Below, one piece after another: positions 1 through 6,566 of a stretch of DNA of 11,500 bases (positions within the stretch are counted from its first letter, which is position 1; each line of letters opens with the position of its first letter). Under the pieces are notes generated by a model that searched no databases, was not told where the DNA came from, and saw nothing but the letters and a program-made list of their open reading frames with translations. Made by a program: the position numbers and the translations under genes. Source of the DNA: Acidobacteriaceae bacterium (GTDB taxonomy: Bacteria; Acidobacteriota; Terriglobia; Terriglobales; Acidobacteriaceae); NCBI GenBank assembly GCA_003165095.1, contig PLSH01000376.1, positions 20,053 through 31,552 of the forward strand, in the 5' to 3' direction.

Positions 1-1848
1 GTTCATGCGATCCACCAACGATCCCGTGCTGACCCATTCGGCTGCTTCCCACTTGTAGCCGGTGGGCGGGACGCAACCGTAGAGCGGCATCCCCATCTGG
101 CGGAGAGCGTTGACCAGCGGTTGAAAATTCTCGACGTCGGCGTTGCCGGCGCGCGCCGCGGAAACGATGAATTCAATGGGCGTCTTGACCTTGGCGCGAT
201 AATCGCTTGCGGCCCAGAACTCGGGCGAGTGGAAAAGAGTTTTCATCACCTGAGTCATGTCGCCGCTACTGGCGAGATACGACTTCGCCATGCGATCGAC
301 CAGGGTCTGCGGCGGATCGTCGCTGACGAAGCGAATGGCGAGCTCGCGGGAGATGAAATGCGCTGTGGCGGGGCGCGTGGCGAGCATGTGCAGCAGTTCG
401 CGGCCCTCCATCTCGCCATTTTCCTTGATTTTCTGGCCCAGAACCTTCTTCGTGCCCGGCTCATGGCGGTTGGGATTGAAGACGAAATCTCCGCCGCGCT
501 GCTGGCGATCGACGGTCCAGCCGGTAAGGACGCGCGCTACCTGGGTCACATCGGCCTGGGTGTAGCCGCCATTCACGCCCAGCGTGTGCAACTCCATCAA
601 CTCGCGGGCATAATTCTCGTTCAGACCCTCGGGGGCCTTTGGATTTTTCGACGGATTTCGTGCCGCATTCAGTTTCGCGCGTTCGGCGGCTTGCGAATCA
701 GGGCCCATGCTGCTGGCGTTGTCGAGATAGAGCAGCATCGCCGGGCTGTGCGCCACAGCTTCGAGCAAGTCTTCAAATCTGCCCAGCGCCAGGGGCCGGA
801 TCACATCGCGCTCATAGCTGACGAGATAGTACGGAGTCTCGTCGTTCTTGCGCAGGTAGACATTGAAGTGGTTGAGCCAGAAGTCGGTCATCACTTCCTG
901 AAACTGGGCGTTGGAATAGATGTCGCATGTCAGCCGCTGGGCCATGAGCTCTTTGCCCAGCAACTGCTGGGGGTTTTCGAGGTCGTCAACAGCCTCAACG
1001 AGGTCGGGAGTGAGATCTCCGGTGAGAGCCTTGCGCTGCGCGGGTTTGAGGGACTTCAGGAAGGCGTCAAAATCCGCCGGCTGCATGGACTGGAGGCGCA
1101 CCACGCGACGTTTGGGCGGAAGCGCGAGTACGCTCGTAATGAGCGACTGATCCGGCTGCGACAATAGATCGACGGTCGCAGCCGTCATGCTGTCCATCGC
1201 CGCCGGCTGCGCGGCCGGTTGGTTTTGCGGCTGGGTCATCGCAGGCGCGGGAGCGGCGGCTGCGGTGTCCATCGCCATTGCCGGCGCGGGGGCAGGGGAT
1301 TGCCCGCCATTCGCAGGTTGAGCCAGAGCCTGATCGGCCTGAGCCGTTGCTTTCTTCTGATCCTGTTCGGCTTTCTTCGCCTGCAGGCGGTAAATCTGGT
1401 TCTCATACACCGCATGCAGCGTGCCGCTCTCAGGCACTGGAACCTTGCCTGCGATGGCCTGGCGGATGATGGCGTTTGAGGGAATGCGGAAAATCAGGTC
1501 TTGGGTGCTCCACTGCATGGCGGGGAACTGGGCCAGGCGGCCATCGAGGTCGGTCTCGTCGAGGGTCGCGGGGTGCAACTGCTGGTTGAACCAGGCTTCC
1601 AGTCCCATGGCGCGGACTGCCTCGAGATCGCCGGGACGCGGGCCGAAGGTGAAGCGGTTGAGAGCGTGCAGAATGCGTTCGTCGCCCTGCAACTGGCCGG
1701 ATTGATAGGCAGCGCGATGGGAGGGCTTATTGGCGGCTTGATCGGGCTGCGCGGGAGATGCCGGCGCGGACTGGGCAAAGCCGAATGGAGCCGGGGCGCA
1801 GAGCGTGCAACACAACAGGACGGCAAAAGTGCCTCTGAACGATTCCAT
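1..1848 (-). CDS. Secreted DUF1800 family protein (C-terminus cut by window edge)
   Basis: No stop occurs in this frame from the ATG at 1848 to the window edge, giving 616 visible residues; the end lies outside. GGAG sits 8 bases before the ATG. Residues 1-26 look like a Sec signal peptide (basic start, hydrophobic Cys-rich core, then AFG/FAQ), so the protein is probably exported. Family landmarks read in order: HALNRFTFGPRPGDLEAV (61-78), MTDFWLNHFNVY (320-331), an ERDVIRPLALGRFEDLLEAV stretch (346-365), and NENYARELMELHTLGVNGGY (410-429) followed by VARVLTGW (437-444). These are typical of DUF1800, whose biochemical role is unknown; its genes often precede a DUF1501 gene. An unusual insert at about 150-225 has a Lys/Gln/Ala segment that may be coiled coil, then Ala/Pro/Met/Gln-rich low complexity. 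Family assignment is secure; function is not. Confidence 0.93.
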   Translation of the reverse strand, partial: MESFRGTFAVLLCCTLCAPAPFGFAQSAPASPAQPDQAANKPSHRAAYQSGQLQGDERILHALNRFTFGPRPGDLEAVRAMGLEAWFNQQLHPATLDETDLDGRLAQFPAMQWSTQDLIFRIPSNAIIRQAIAGKVPVPESGTLHAVYENQIYRLQAKKAEQDQKKATAQADQALAQPANGGQSPAPAPAMAMDTAAAAPAPAMTQPQNQPAAQPAAMDSMTAATVDLLSQPDQSLITSVLALPPKRRVVRLQSMQPADFDAFLKSLKPAQRKALTGDLTPDLVEAVDDLENPQQLLGKELMAQRLTCDIYSNAQFQEVMTDFWLNHFNVYLRKNDETPYYLVSYERDVIRPLALGRFEDLLEAVAHSPAMLLYLDNASSMGPDSQAAERAKLNAARNPSKNPKAPEGLNENYARELMELHTLGVNGGYTQADVTQVARVLTGWTVDRQQRGGDFVFNPNRHEPGTKKVLGQKIKENGEMEGRELLHMLATRPATAHFISRELAIRFVSDDPPQTLVDRMAKSYLASSGDMTQVMKTLFHSPEFWAASDYRAKVKTPIEFIVSAARAGNADVENFQPLVNALRQMGMPLYGCVPPTGYKWEAAEWVSTGSLVDRMN

Positions 1849-1904
1849 CTCTGAAGCTCCACGCGAGAAGGCTGGCCGGGGAAGAACACGGCGTGATCTT
1901 ACCA

Positions 1905-1910
1905 ACTATA
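1905..1910 (-). promoter_or_regulatory. Possible -10 element for the DUF1800 gene
   Basis: On the minus strand TATAGT lies about 57 bases before the DUF1800 start, a 5-of-6 match to a housekeeping -10. It sits in the 145-base gap (1849-1993) between this gene and the preceding minus-strand gene, which is where an independent promoter would be expected. No convincing -35 hexamer is present at 16-18 bases, so the call rests on the -10 alone. Nothing else was recognised in the gap. Confidence 0.3.
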
Positions 1911-1993
1911 GATGCAGACTCAGTTTGCAGGGGAAAGTTGTGGTTTGAGAGCAGCTAAGTGTGTTTTGGGGCGGCGTTCAAGGGCAGTCAAGG

Positions 1994-2500
1994 TCATATT
2001 CCCTTGCAATGCACCGATTTGGGCCAGAAATTGTGCGTCAGCACGGGGCATGGCGTGGCTACGGCTGGAAGAGTTGTCAAGACTTGTTGGGTCTGGAGGG
2101 GAATCAGCATTGTGGGAGGATCAAGCGGAATACGCAAATCCGGCTCAATCGAAGCGTCAATAATAACCGGGTCGCCTGTCGCAACTTCCAGAACGGCCGT
2201 AACCGTTTCGTCGATACCCTTTTGCAATTCAATGGTTTCGGACAACGTGACGAAAATTCGAGCAGAGACGCGTACGACATGGCTTCCTGGCAGCACATCG
2301 AGAAATGCGTCACCGTTACGGTCGGTCGTTGCTGCCATAGTGGTCTTACTGGGTTGAGGATCAATTTCGATCCGAGCACCGGCGATGAACGCTCCTGTAA
2401 TGTCGGTGACCTTGACGGTAATGTGGGAAGCCGGGACCGGCTGAGCTGCGAGGATGGCGGGCAGGACAAGTAGTGCGGCGGCGATACGTGCATTTGCCAC
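1994..2500 (-). CDS. Small exported carboxypeptidase-regulatory-like (CarboxypepD_reg) protein
   Basis: The 168-aa product begins with a likely signal peptide (MANARIAAALLVLPAILAAQ, cleavage somewhere around residues 19-25). Residues 26-108 have the pattern of a CarboxypepD_reg-like/Ig-like beta sandwich: alternating strands, VTDITGAFIAGARIEI (31-46), then TDRNGDAFLDVLPGSHVVRV (59-78), the usual 'T-D-xx-G-x-a/f-x-l-x-PG-x-Y/h' signature. The C-terminal third (109-168) is unassigned and holds two cysteines (C151, C165) that could form a disulfide after export. No TonB plug or barrel follows, unlike the large Oar-like proteins that carry this domain. The start is GTG; an in-frame TAG lies four codons upstream, and no good Shine-Dalgarno is seen. 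It follows the anti-sigma gene by 41 bases and probably shares its transcript. Its DNA is locally AT-richer than its neighbours. Molecular function unknown. Confidence 0.8.
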   Translation of the reverse strand: MANARIAAALLVLPAILAAQPVPASHITVKVTDITGAFIAGARIEIDPQPSKTTMAATTDRNGDAFLDVLPGSHVVRVSARIFVTLSETIELQKGIDETVTAVLEVATGDPVIIDASIEPDLRIPLDPPTMLIPLQTQQVLTTLPAVATPCPVLTHNFWPKSVHCKGI

Positions 2501-2541
2501 GCGCTCAGTCTAAACCCGATCGAACATTTCGGAAGGCAAAT

Positions 2542-2781
2542 CTACTTACAGCCCTTTTTGCACTTGGCCAGGATGGCGGCGTGGAGGCGCTCGCGGACAT
2601 CTTCGGGAAGATCGTAGATCTCGTGGGAACGATAGATTTCAATGGTTTTGAGGGTGGTGTTGAAGACCACCTCGCAGTGCCCGCATTTGTGCATGTGCTG
2701 CTCGATGTCGGCCCGAATCGGGGCGGCGATCGAGTCGTCGATACTTTCGTCGAGAAGGGCGAGAAACTCAGTGCAGGTCAC
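2542..2781 (-). CDS. Soluble ZAS-type anti-sigma factor (zf-HC2 like)
   Basis: The 79-aa product has a Cys near the N-terminus (C3) and an H29-x3-C33-x2-C36 motif (HMHKCGHC), the zinc-binding pattern of ZAS/zf-HC2 anti-sigma factors, which bind and hold an ECF sigma factor inactive. There is no membrane segment, so it should act in the cytoplasm. The GTG start overlaps the sigma stop by four bases (GTGA, 2778-2781), which implies translational coupling and near-equal amounts of the two proteins, as is usual for such pairs. A second cysteine pair lies at the extreme C-terminus (C74, C78, in a lysine-rich tail). By analogy with RsrA-type proteins the zinc/cysteine cluster may sense thiol oxidation, but that is inference; some ZAS proteins are not redox sensors. 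Confidence 0.88.
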   Translation of the reverse strand: MTCTEFLALLDESIDDSIAAPIRADIEQHMHKCGHCEVVFNTTLKTIEIYRSHEIYDLPEDVRERLHAAILAKCKKGCK

Positions 2782-3428
2782 TGCTCAACTCCATTCCCGG
2801 CGGGAACTGCGGGCGCTGTCTTCTTGCGAAAATAGCGGCTGAGGCGCTCGCGCAGTTGCAACCGGGCGCGCAGCAGGCGCGACTTCACGGCAGGAACGCT
2901 CAGTCCCAGCGTTTCGGCCGTCTCCTCGGTGGATAAGCCTTCCACGTCGCGCAGGGCGAAGACTACGCGAAATCCCTGCGGCAATCCCTGGATGGTCTTG
3001 CGCAGAATCTCGGCCAGCTCGGCCTGGTTGTAGTTCTGTTCCGGATCGGGCGCCCAGTCGGCAAGATCGCGAGGGACGCTGCCCTCTTCGGTCTCCAGAT
3101 CCTCGTCGATCGAGACCATTCTCCCGCTGCGCCGCTTGCGCAGACGCATCAGGCTCTCGTTGACCGCAATTCGCACCAACCATGTGTAGAATTTCGAATT
3201 CCCCTGAAACTGATCGAGCTTCTCATACGCCTTGAGAAACGCGTCCTGCATCACGTCTTCGGCGTCCTCGCGGTTTTGCGTAATGTGCTGCGCAATCCTG
3301 AAGATCTGCCGCTCGTATTTGCGGACCAGCGTATCGTAAGCCGAGACATCTCCGGCGCGAACCCTGTCTACCAGGGCTACGTCGGGATGCTGCTCGTTTT
3401 CTCCTGCAATCGATTGGATGGTCGACAT
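2778..3428 (-). CDS. ECF-type RNA polymerase sigma factor (RpoE-like)
   Basis: A 216-aa sigma-70 family protein with only regions 2 and 4. Region 2 covers about residues 17-100, with the DAEDVMQDAFLKAYEKLDQF core (55-74) and WLVRIAVNESLMRLRKRR (83-100). An acidic linker follows (108-132), then region 4 at about 138-200, including LPQGFRVVFALRDVEGLSTE (149-168) and the helix-turn-helix ETLGLSVPAVKSRLLRARLQ (172-191). It would direct RNA polymerase to a small regulon when freed from the anti-sigma factor encoded immediately after it. The ATG at 3428 is preferred: the frame stays open to 3731, but the extra 101 residues are unlike sigma factors and would overlap the divergent transglycosylase gene. 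No clear Shine-Dalgarno precedes this ATG (CCAACCCCC), so translation may be weak or the message nearly leaderless. Confidence 0.95.
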   Translation of the reverse strand: MSTIQSIAGENEQHPDVALVDRVRAGDVSAYDTLVRKYERQIFRIAQHITQNREDAEDVMQDAFLKAYEKLDQFQGNSKFYTWLVRIAVNESLMRLRKRRSGRMVSIDEDLETEEGSVPRDLADWAPDPEQNYNQAELAEILRKTIQGLPQGFRVVFALRDVEGLSTEETAETLGLSVPAVKSRLLRARLQLRERLSRYFRKKTAPAVPAGNGVEQ

Positions 3429-3543
3429 GGGGGTTGGATGCGAGAATTCGTTCGAAACGGTGAAAAGACTTCGATCAGACTCCTGAAGTGGCAATCGGGC
3501 CCGTAAAAGAAGAGTGTACCGGAGATGAGGGCCGGGGGCCAAA

Positions 3544-3597
3544 CCGGAACGGATGCTTCGGCGGCTGCGTCTATTTGGGTAACGCCACTGGTTCCGG
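3544..3597. repeat. 7-bp inverted repeat CCGGAAC/GTTCCGG in the divergent intergenic region
   Basis: CCGGAAC (3544-3550) and its exact complement GTTCCGG (3591-3597) stand 40 bases apart between the divergent sigma and transglycosylase genes. The left arm contains the proposed -35. The right arm would give GGAAC on the opposite strand, but the bases at -10 distance from it (TAGACG) do not match, so a mirror promoter for the sigma gene is not supported. The right arm also starts a small hairpin, CCGGG-ATG-CCCGG (3594-3606), which would fall in the transglycosylase leader. Confidence 0.4.
3546..3573 (+). promoter_or_regulatory. Possible ECF-sigma promoter facing the transglycosylase gene
   Basis: GGAAC (3546-3550) is followed after 17 bases by CGTCTA (3568-3573). 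This matches the common ECF pattern of a GGAAC -35 and a CGTC-type -10 at RpoE-like spacing. A start of transcription near 3580 would leave a leader of about 55 bases before the ATG at 3636. The site lies in the gap shared with the divergent ECF sigma gene, which makes regulation by that factor an attractive idea. It is one motif match only, with no regulon to compare. Confidence 0.35.
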
Positions 3598-3635
3598 GAT
3601 GCCCGGGGCGAGGGAAACGGGGATAGAGTGAAGAT

Positions 3636-6050
3636 ATGAGGATCGAGTCCTTCCCCACTGTTCTCTTCCGCCAGGCCGGGCGCGGCTTGGCGCTGGCATT
3701 GTTGATGGTGGCGCTGCCGGTGGCCGGACAATCCTCGAGCGGCGCCGGGACCAACTCTCCAGCTACGGCTTCAAAGCGAACTAGGAAGCCGGCGGCCACG
3801 AAAAAGCCCACGGCCAAGCCGACGTCGGCAAGAAAGCCCGCGTCGACAACGAGGACGAACAAGTCGACGCCCCATCGCAGGGTGAAAACAAGGGCGAGCC
3901 GCGCGGCAAGGACGGCGCGGACCGCGCGCATCAAACGGGCGTTTGTGGCTTCCACCGAGTTGCGGCCGATGGCGCAGCAGTTGGCTCTGCTGCGCACGCC
4001 GGAGGCCTACCTGGGAGTGGCTGCTTATGCTCACCGGAACAGCGGAGAGGCTGCCGCAGCGGCATACCTGGCGCTGGGTCACGCGTATCTGCTGGACAAA
4101 CGCTATGCGGAAGCCGTGGCCAGCTTGACCCAGGCTCGGCGGCAAGGCCAGGAATTGGCCGACTATGCCGACTCTCTGGGCGCGCAGGCGAGCCACGATG
4201 CCGGCGACGATGCGGCTGCGGAAGCCCTGCTACACGGCTTCATGGAACGCTATCCGGATAGCATCTTCGACGACCAGGCGCCCGAACTGGAAGCCAATGT
4301 ATTGCTGGCGATGAGCAACCCGGCGGGCGCGCGCGAGGTGCTGGCGAAGGCCGCGGATACAGATGCCGCGGATCGCGCCGGTTATCAACTTGCCGAGGGG
4401 CAGGTGGAGTTTGCGTTGGGGCAGCAGAAGACGGCGGAGGGAATTTTCAAGAAGCTGTTGCTGGGCCACCCGCTGAGCCCGGAGGCGCAGATTGCGCGGG
4501 CGCGGCTGACGCAGACCGGGGCCGAGTCCACGTTGACCGTGAGCGAGCTGCGCAGCCTGGGAGACGCCTACTACAACGCGGGACGCTACGGCGAGGCAGT
4601 GGAACAATATCGCGTGCTGGCGCTCGAGCCGGGGCTCAGCGAAACGGACCGCAATGGATTTGCCGTGGCCGAGGCGGCCTGCAACCTGAAGCTGAAACGG
4701 TTGAGCCCGGCCGAGGCGCAGGCGTTGCCCGACACTGACGATGAAAACGGGGCGCGGCGGCTCGATTTGCTGATGGAACTGGCGCGGGACCGCGACGACG
4801 GGGCCGAACAAAAGCGAATCGTCAGTGAAATGGAGGCCAGATTTCCGAGCAGCCCCTGGCTGGCGGAGGCGCTGTTTTCCGCCGGCAACATGTATATGCT
4901 GAAGCGCGATTTTCCCACGGCGGTGGAGTATTACAGCTACCTGGCGAAGCAGTTTCCCGAGAGCAAGAATGCGCCCGCGGCGCACTGGCGCGCGGGCTGG
5001 CTGAGCTACCGGCAGAGGCAGTACGCCGAGGCCGCGCGGCTGTTCGACGAGCAAATCAAACTCTATCCAGCAGCCTCGGAGACGGTGTCGGCGCTCTATT
5101 GGAGGGGACGGCTCTTCGAGACGCAGGACCATTATCCGGCGCTGGCCGCGGCCAACTACCGGGCCATCATTCGCGCTTACCAGCATTACTTTTATGCGCA
5201 GATGGCGCGGGAGCGGCTGGCGGCGCTGGGCAGGATGGAGCCTGCCCCTGAACCGCAACTGGACCAGTTCCAGCCGCTGCCGGAGCCAAAGCTCGTGGAT
5301 AATTTTCCGGTGGATAGTCCGCACCTGGCCAAAGCCCGCCTGCTGGCCAACGCGGGACTGAACGAGTACATCGCGGCGGAGATCAAGGCCGATCCGGACT
5401 CGGATTCGTGGAGCGCGCTGGCCGAGGCCCAGATCTATGCCAACTATGGGGAGACGTACCGCGCCCTGCGCGCGCTGAAGCGGGCCTTGCCGTATGCCAC
5501 AACGGCATCCATCGACTCGATCCCGCTTGCTTATTGGCATATTCTTTACCCCGAGCCATACTGGGACACAATCAGGGCCGAGTCGGCGAAGAACAATCTC
5601 GATCCGTACATGGTGGCCTCGCTGATACGGCAGGAGTCGGAGTTCGACCCCTCGGTGATTTCCTATGCCAACGCATATGGACTGATGCAGTTGTTGCCCT
5701 CGGTGGGAAAGGCGATGGCGCGCGAGGAGGGCTTGAGCCATTTTCAGACTTTTCAGCTCCTCGACCCGGAGATCAATATCCGCCTCGGCACACGGTATTT
5801 GCGCCAGATGCTGGACCATTTCGGCGGGGTGGAGGAATATGCGCTGGCAGCCTACAACGCGGGCGATAATCGCGTGACGGACTGGCAGTCTGCCGGCCCT
5901 TATCAGGGTCTCGACGAGTTTGTAGAGTCCATTCCATTCACTCAAACCCGGGAGTATGTCGAAGCCATCGAGCGCAACCAGGAGACCTACAAGGCCATCG
6001 ACGAGTTTGAGCGGGCGCACTCCAGAACCGGAATGCGAGCCTCGAAATAA
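3636..6050 (+). CDS. slt: Slt70-like lytic transglycosylase with TPR-rich superhelical region
   Basis: An 804-aa exported enzyme predicted to cleave the MurNAc-GlcNAc bond of peptidoglycan, forming 1,6-anhydro-MurNAc. Residues 1-31 form a signal peptide. Residues 46-102 are an unusual Lys/Arg/Thr/Ala/Pro tail. TPR-like helical pairs run from about 140 to 530 (clear units near 143-168, 304-329, 411-440 and 447-478), like the U-domain of soluble Slt70. The family 1 SLT domain (GH23) occupies about 645-785: IRQESEFDP (664-672) with catalytic Glu667, then ANAYGLMQLLPSVG (678-691), NIRLGTRYLRQML (714-726), ALAAYNAGDNRV (736-747) and the ESIPFTQTREYV segment (764-775). All key motifs are intact. 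The ATG has GAG seven bases upstream. It is longer than E. coli Slt70 mainly because of the basic N-terminal segment and extra repeats. It is divergent from the ECF sigma gene. Confidence 0.95.
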   Translation: MRIESFPTVLFRQAGRGLALALLMVALPVAGQSSSGAGTNSPATASKRTRKPAATKKPTAKPTSARKPASTTRTNKSTPHRRVKTRASRAARTARTARIKRAFVASTELRPMAQQLALLRTPEAYLGVAAYAHRNSGEAAAAAYLALGHAYLLDKRYAEAVASLTQARRQGQELADYADSLGAQASHDAGDDAAAEALLHGFMERYPDSIFDDQAPELEANVLLAMSNPAGAREVLAKAADTDAADRAGYQLAEGQVEFALGQQKTAEGIFKKLLLGHPLSPEAQIARARLTQTGAESTLTVSELRSLGDAYYNAGRYGEAVEQYRVLALEPGLSETDRNGFAVAEAACNLKLKRLSPAEAQALPDTDDENGARRLDLLMELARDRDDGAEQKRIVSEMEARFPSSPWLAEALFSAGNMYMLKRDFPTAVEYYSYLAKQFPESKNAPAAHWRAGWLSYRQRQYAEAARLFDEQIKLYPAASETVSALYWRGRLFETQDHYPALAAANYRAIIRAYQHYFYAQMARERLAALGRMEPAPEPQLDQFQPLPEPKLVDNFPVDSPHLAKARLLANAGLNEYIAAEIKADPDSDSWSALAEAQIYANYGETYRALRALKRALPYATTASIDSIPLAYWHILYPEPYWDTIRAESAKNNLDPYMVASLIRQESEFDPSVISYANAYGLMQLLPSVGKAMAREEGLSHFQTFQLLDPEINIRLGTRYLRQMLDHFGGVEEYALAAYNAGDNRVTDWQSAGPYQGLDEFVESIPFTQTREYVEAIERNQETYKAIDEFERAHSRTGMRASK

Positions 6051-6170
6051 CCTGGATCGCTAATTCCCGGATGGGCGAATTCGCTCTTTTCAGGGCAGGG
6101 AATCCCGCTTGACACTCCCTGGTTTCGATTCCGATTGACTTTACGAGCGCGCCCGGCAACACTGAGTTTC

Positions 6171-6279
6171 AACGGAGATGCCTCAACCTCCGTTATGCCA
6201 TTCGCAGCCTGCTGTTGTTGCAAAACGGAGCCGGGCGGAGACAAATGCGCGGCTTGGTTACATCAATCCACACGGAGGG
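6171..6279 (+). promoter_or_regulatory. Candidate translational switch in the leader of the zinc-ribbon gene
   Basis: In the leader, CCTCCGTT (6187-6194) is complementary over 7 bases to ACGGAGG (6272-6278), which contains the Shine-Dalgarno of the gene starting at 6284. The same segment can instead pair over 7 bases with AACGGAG at 6171-6177 (10-base loop) or AACGGAG at 6224-6230 (29-base loop). The three pairings exclude one another. This resembles an anti-SD with competing anti-anti-SD elements, as in translational riboswitches or thermosensors. No known riboswitch class was recognised. Because Shine-Dalgarno-like GGAG strings are common, chance is a real alternative. Confidence 0.35.
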
Positions 6280-6283
6280 AACG

Positions 6284-6547
6284 ATGTCAGCCGACTTGCA
6301 GTTTCTGGAAGAATGGATTCCCGAAAGAATGGACCCCGGAACGGTTTTCGTGCTTGAAAACCAGGCGAAACTTGGCCAGGCGCAGAATCCGTATGTGGCC
6401 GTGATGTCCTGCCCGCGGTGCGGGACGCTGGGGCTGATCACGCGCCGCCAGCTTTACGGCGGGGAGATGATGATCTGCGGGGGCGAAGTTTGTTCGGCCG
6501 AATACAGGCTGGACGACGACGATATCTGCTACCGCCCGGCGCAATAA
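6284..6547 (+). CDS. Small zinc-ribbon-like protein of unknown function
   Basis: An 87-aa product with two cysteine pairs, C43-P-R-C46 and C65-x4-C70, spaced like a single zinc ribbon around an ITRRQLYGGEMMIC core (52-65). An acidic patch (DDDD, 77-80) and a final Cys (C82) follow. No signal peptide or membrane segment is visible, so it is presumably cytoplasmic; a nucleic-acid or protein-binding role is only a guess. The start at 6284 is preferred because GGAGG lies five bases upstream. The frame is open further upstream, and an ATG at 6245 with GGAG four bases before it could give a 100-aa version, though the added 13 residues look unstructured. It follows the transglycosylase by 233 bases and converges with the efflux operon, so it is probably its own transcript. 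I do not recognise a named family. Confidence 0.8.
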   Translation: MSADLQFLEEWIPERMDPGTVFVLENQAKLGQAQNPYVAVMSCPRCGTLGLITRRQLYGGEMMICGGEVCSAEYRLDDDDICYRPAQ

Positions 6548-6566
6548 GCGCAGTGGCGGCTCTGTG

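Noticed and set aside
121..1167. 348-codon open frame on the plus strand antisense to the DUF1800 gene
   Set aside because: The minus-strand frame carries clear DUF1800 motifs, a signal peptide and a ribosome site. The plus frame shows no recognisable domain, and its start lacks context.
1979..2006. CAAGGG...CCCTTG inverted repeat at the end of the exported-protein gene
   Set aside because: Six pairs with a 16-base loop and no U tract; too weak to call a terminator.
3429..3731. N-terminal extension of the sigma factor to a start at 3731
   Set aside because: The extra 101 residues are unlike any sigma region, overlap the divergent transglycosylase start, and contain no feature of their own.
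4230..6020. 596-codon open frame on the minus strand inside the transglycosylase gene
   Set aside because: It is fully antisense to a gene with intact catalytic motifs, and its translation is Arg/Leu/Gln-rich without domains. Long antisense frames are expected in GC-rich DNA.
6075..6108. Transcription terminator after the transglycosylase gene: palindrome GCGAATTCGC (6075-6084) followed by TCTTTT, and a GGGAATCCC hairpin (6098-6106)
   Set aside because: The first would have a three-pair stem around AATT, and the second is short and lacks a T tract; neither is convincing as an intrinsic terminator.
6109..6142. Housekeeping promoter for the zinc-ribbon gene: perfect TTGACA at 6109-6114
   Set aside because: No hexamer near 16-18 bases downstream resembles TATAAT (the best there is GATTGA), so the -35 match alone is not enough to call it.
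6539..6551. GCGC-AATAA-GCGC mini-hairpin between the convergent genes as a bidirectional terminator
   Set aside because: The stem is only four pairs, it overlaps the stop codon, and no T run follows on either strand.
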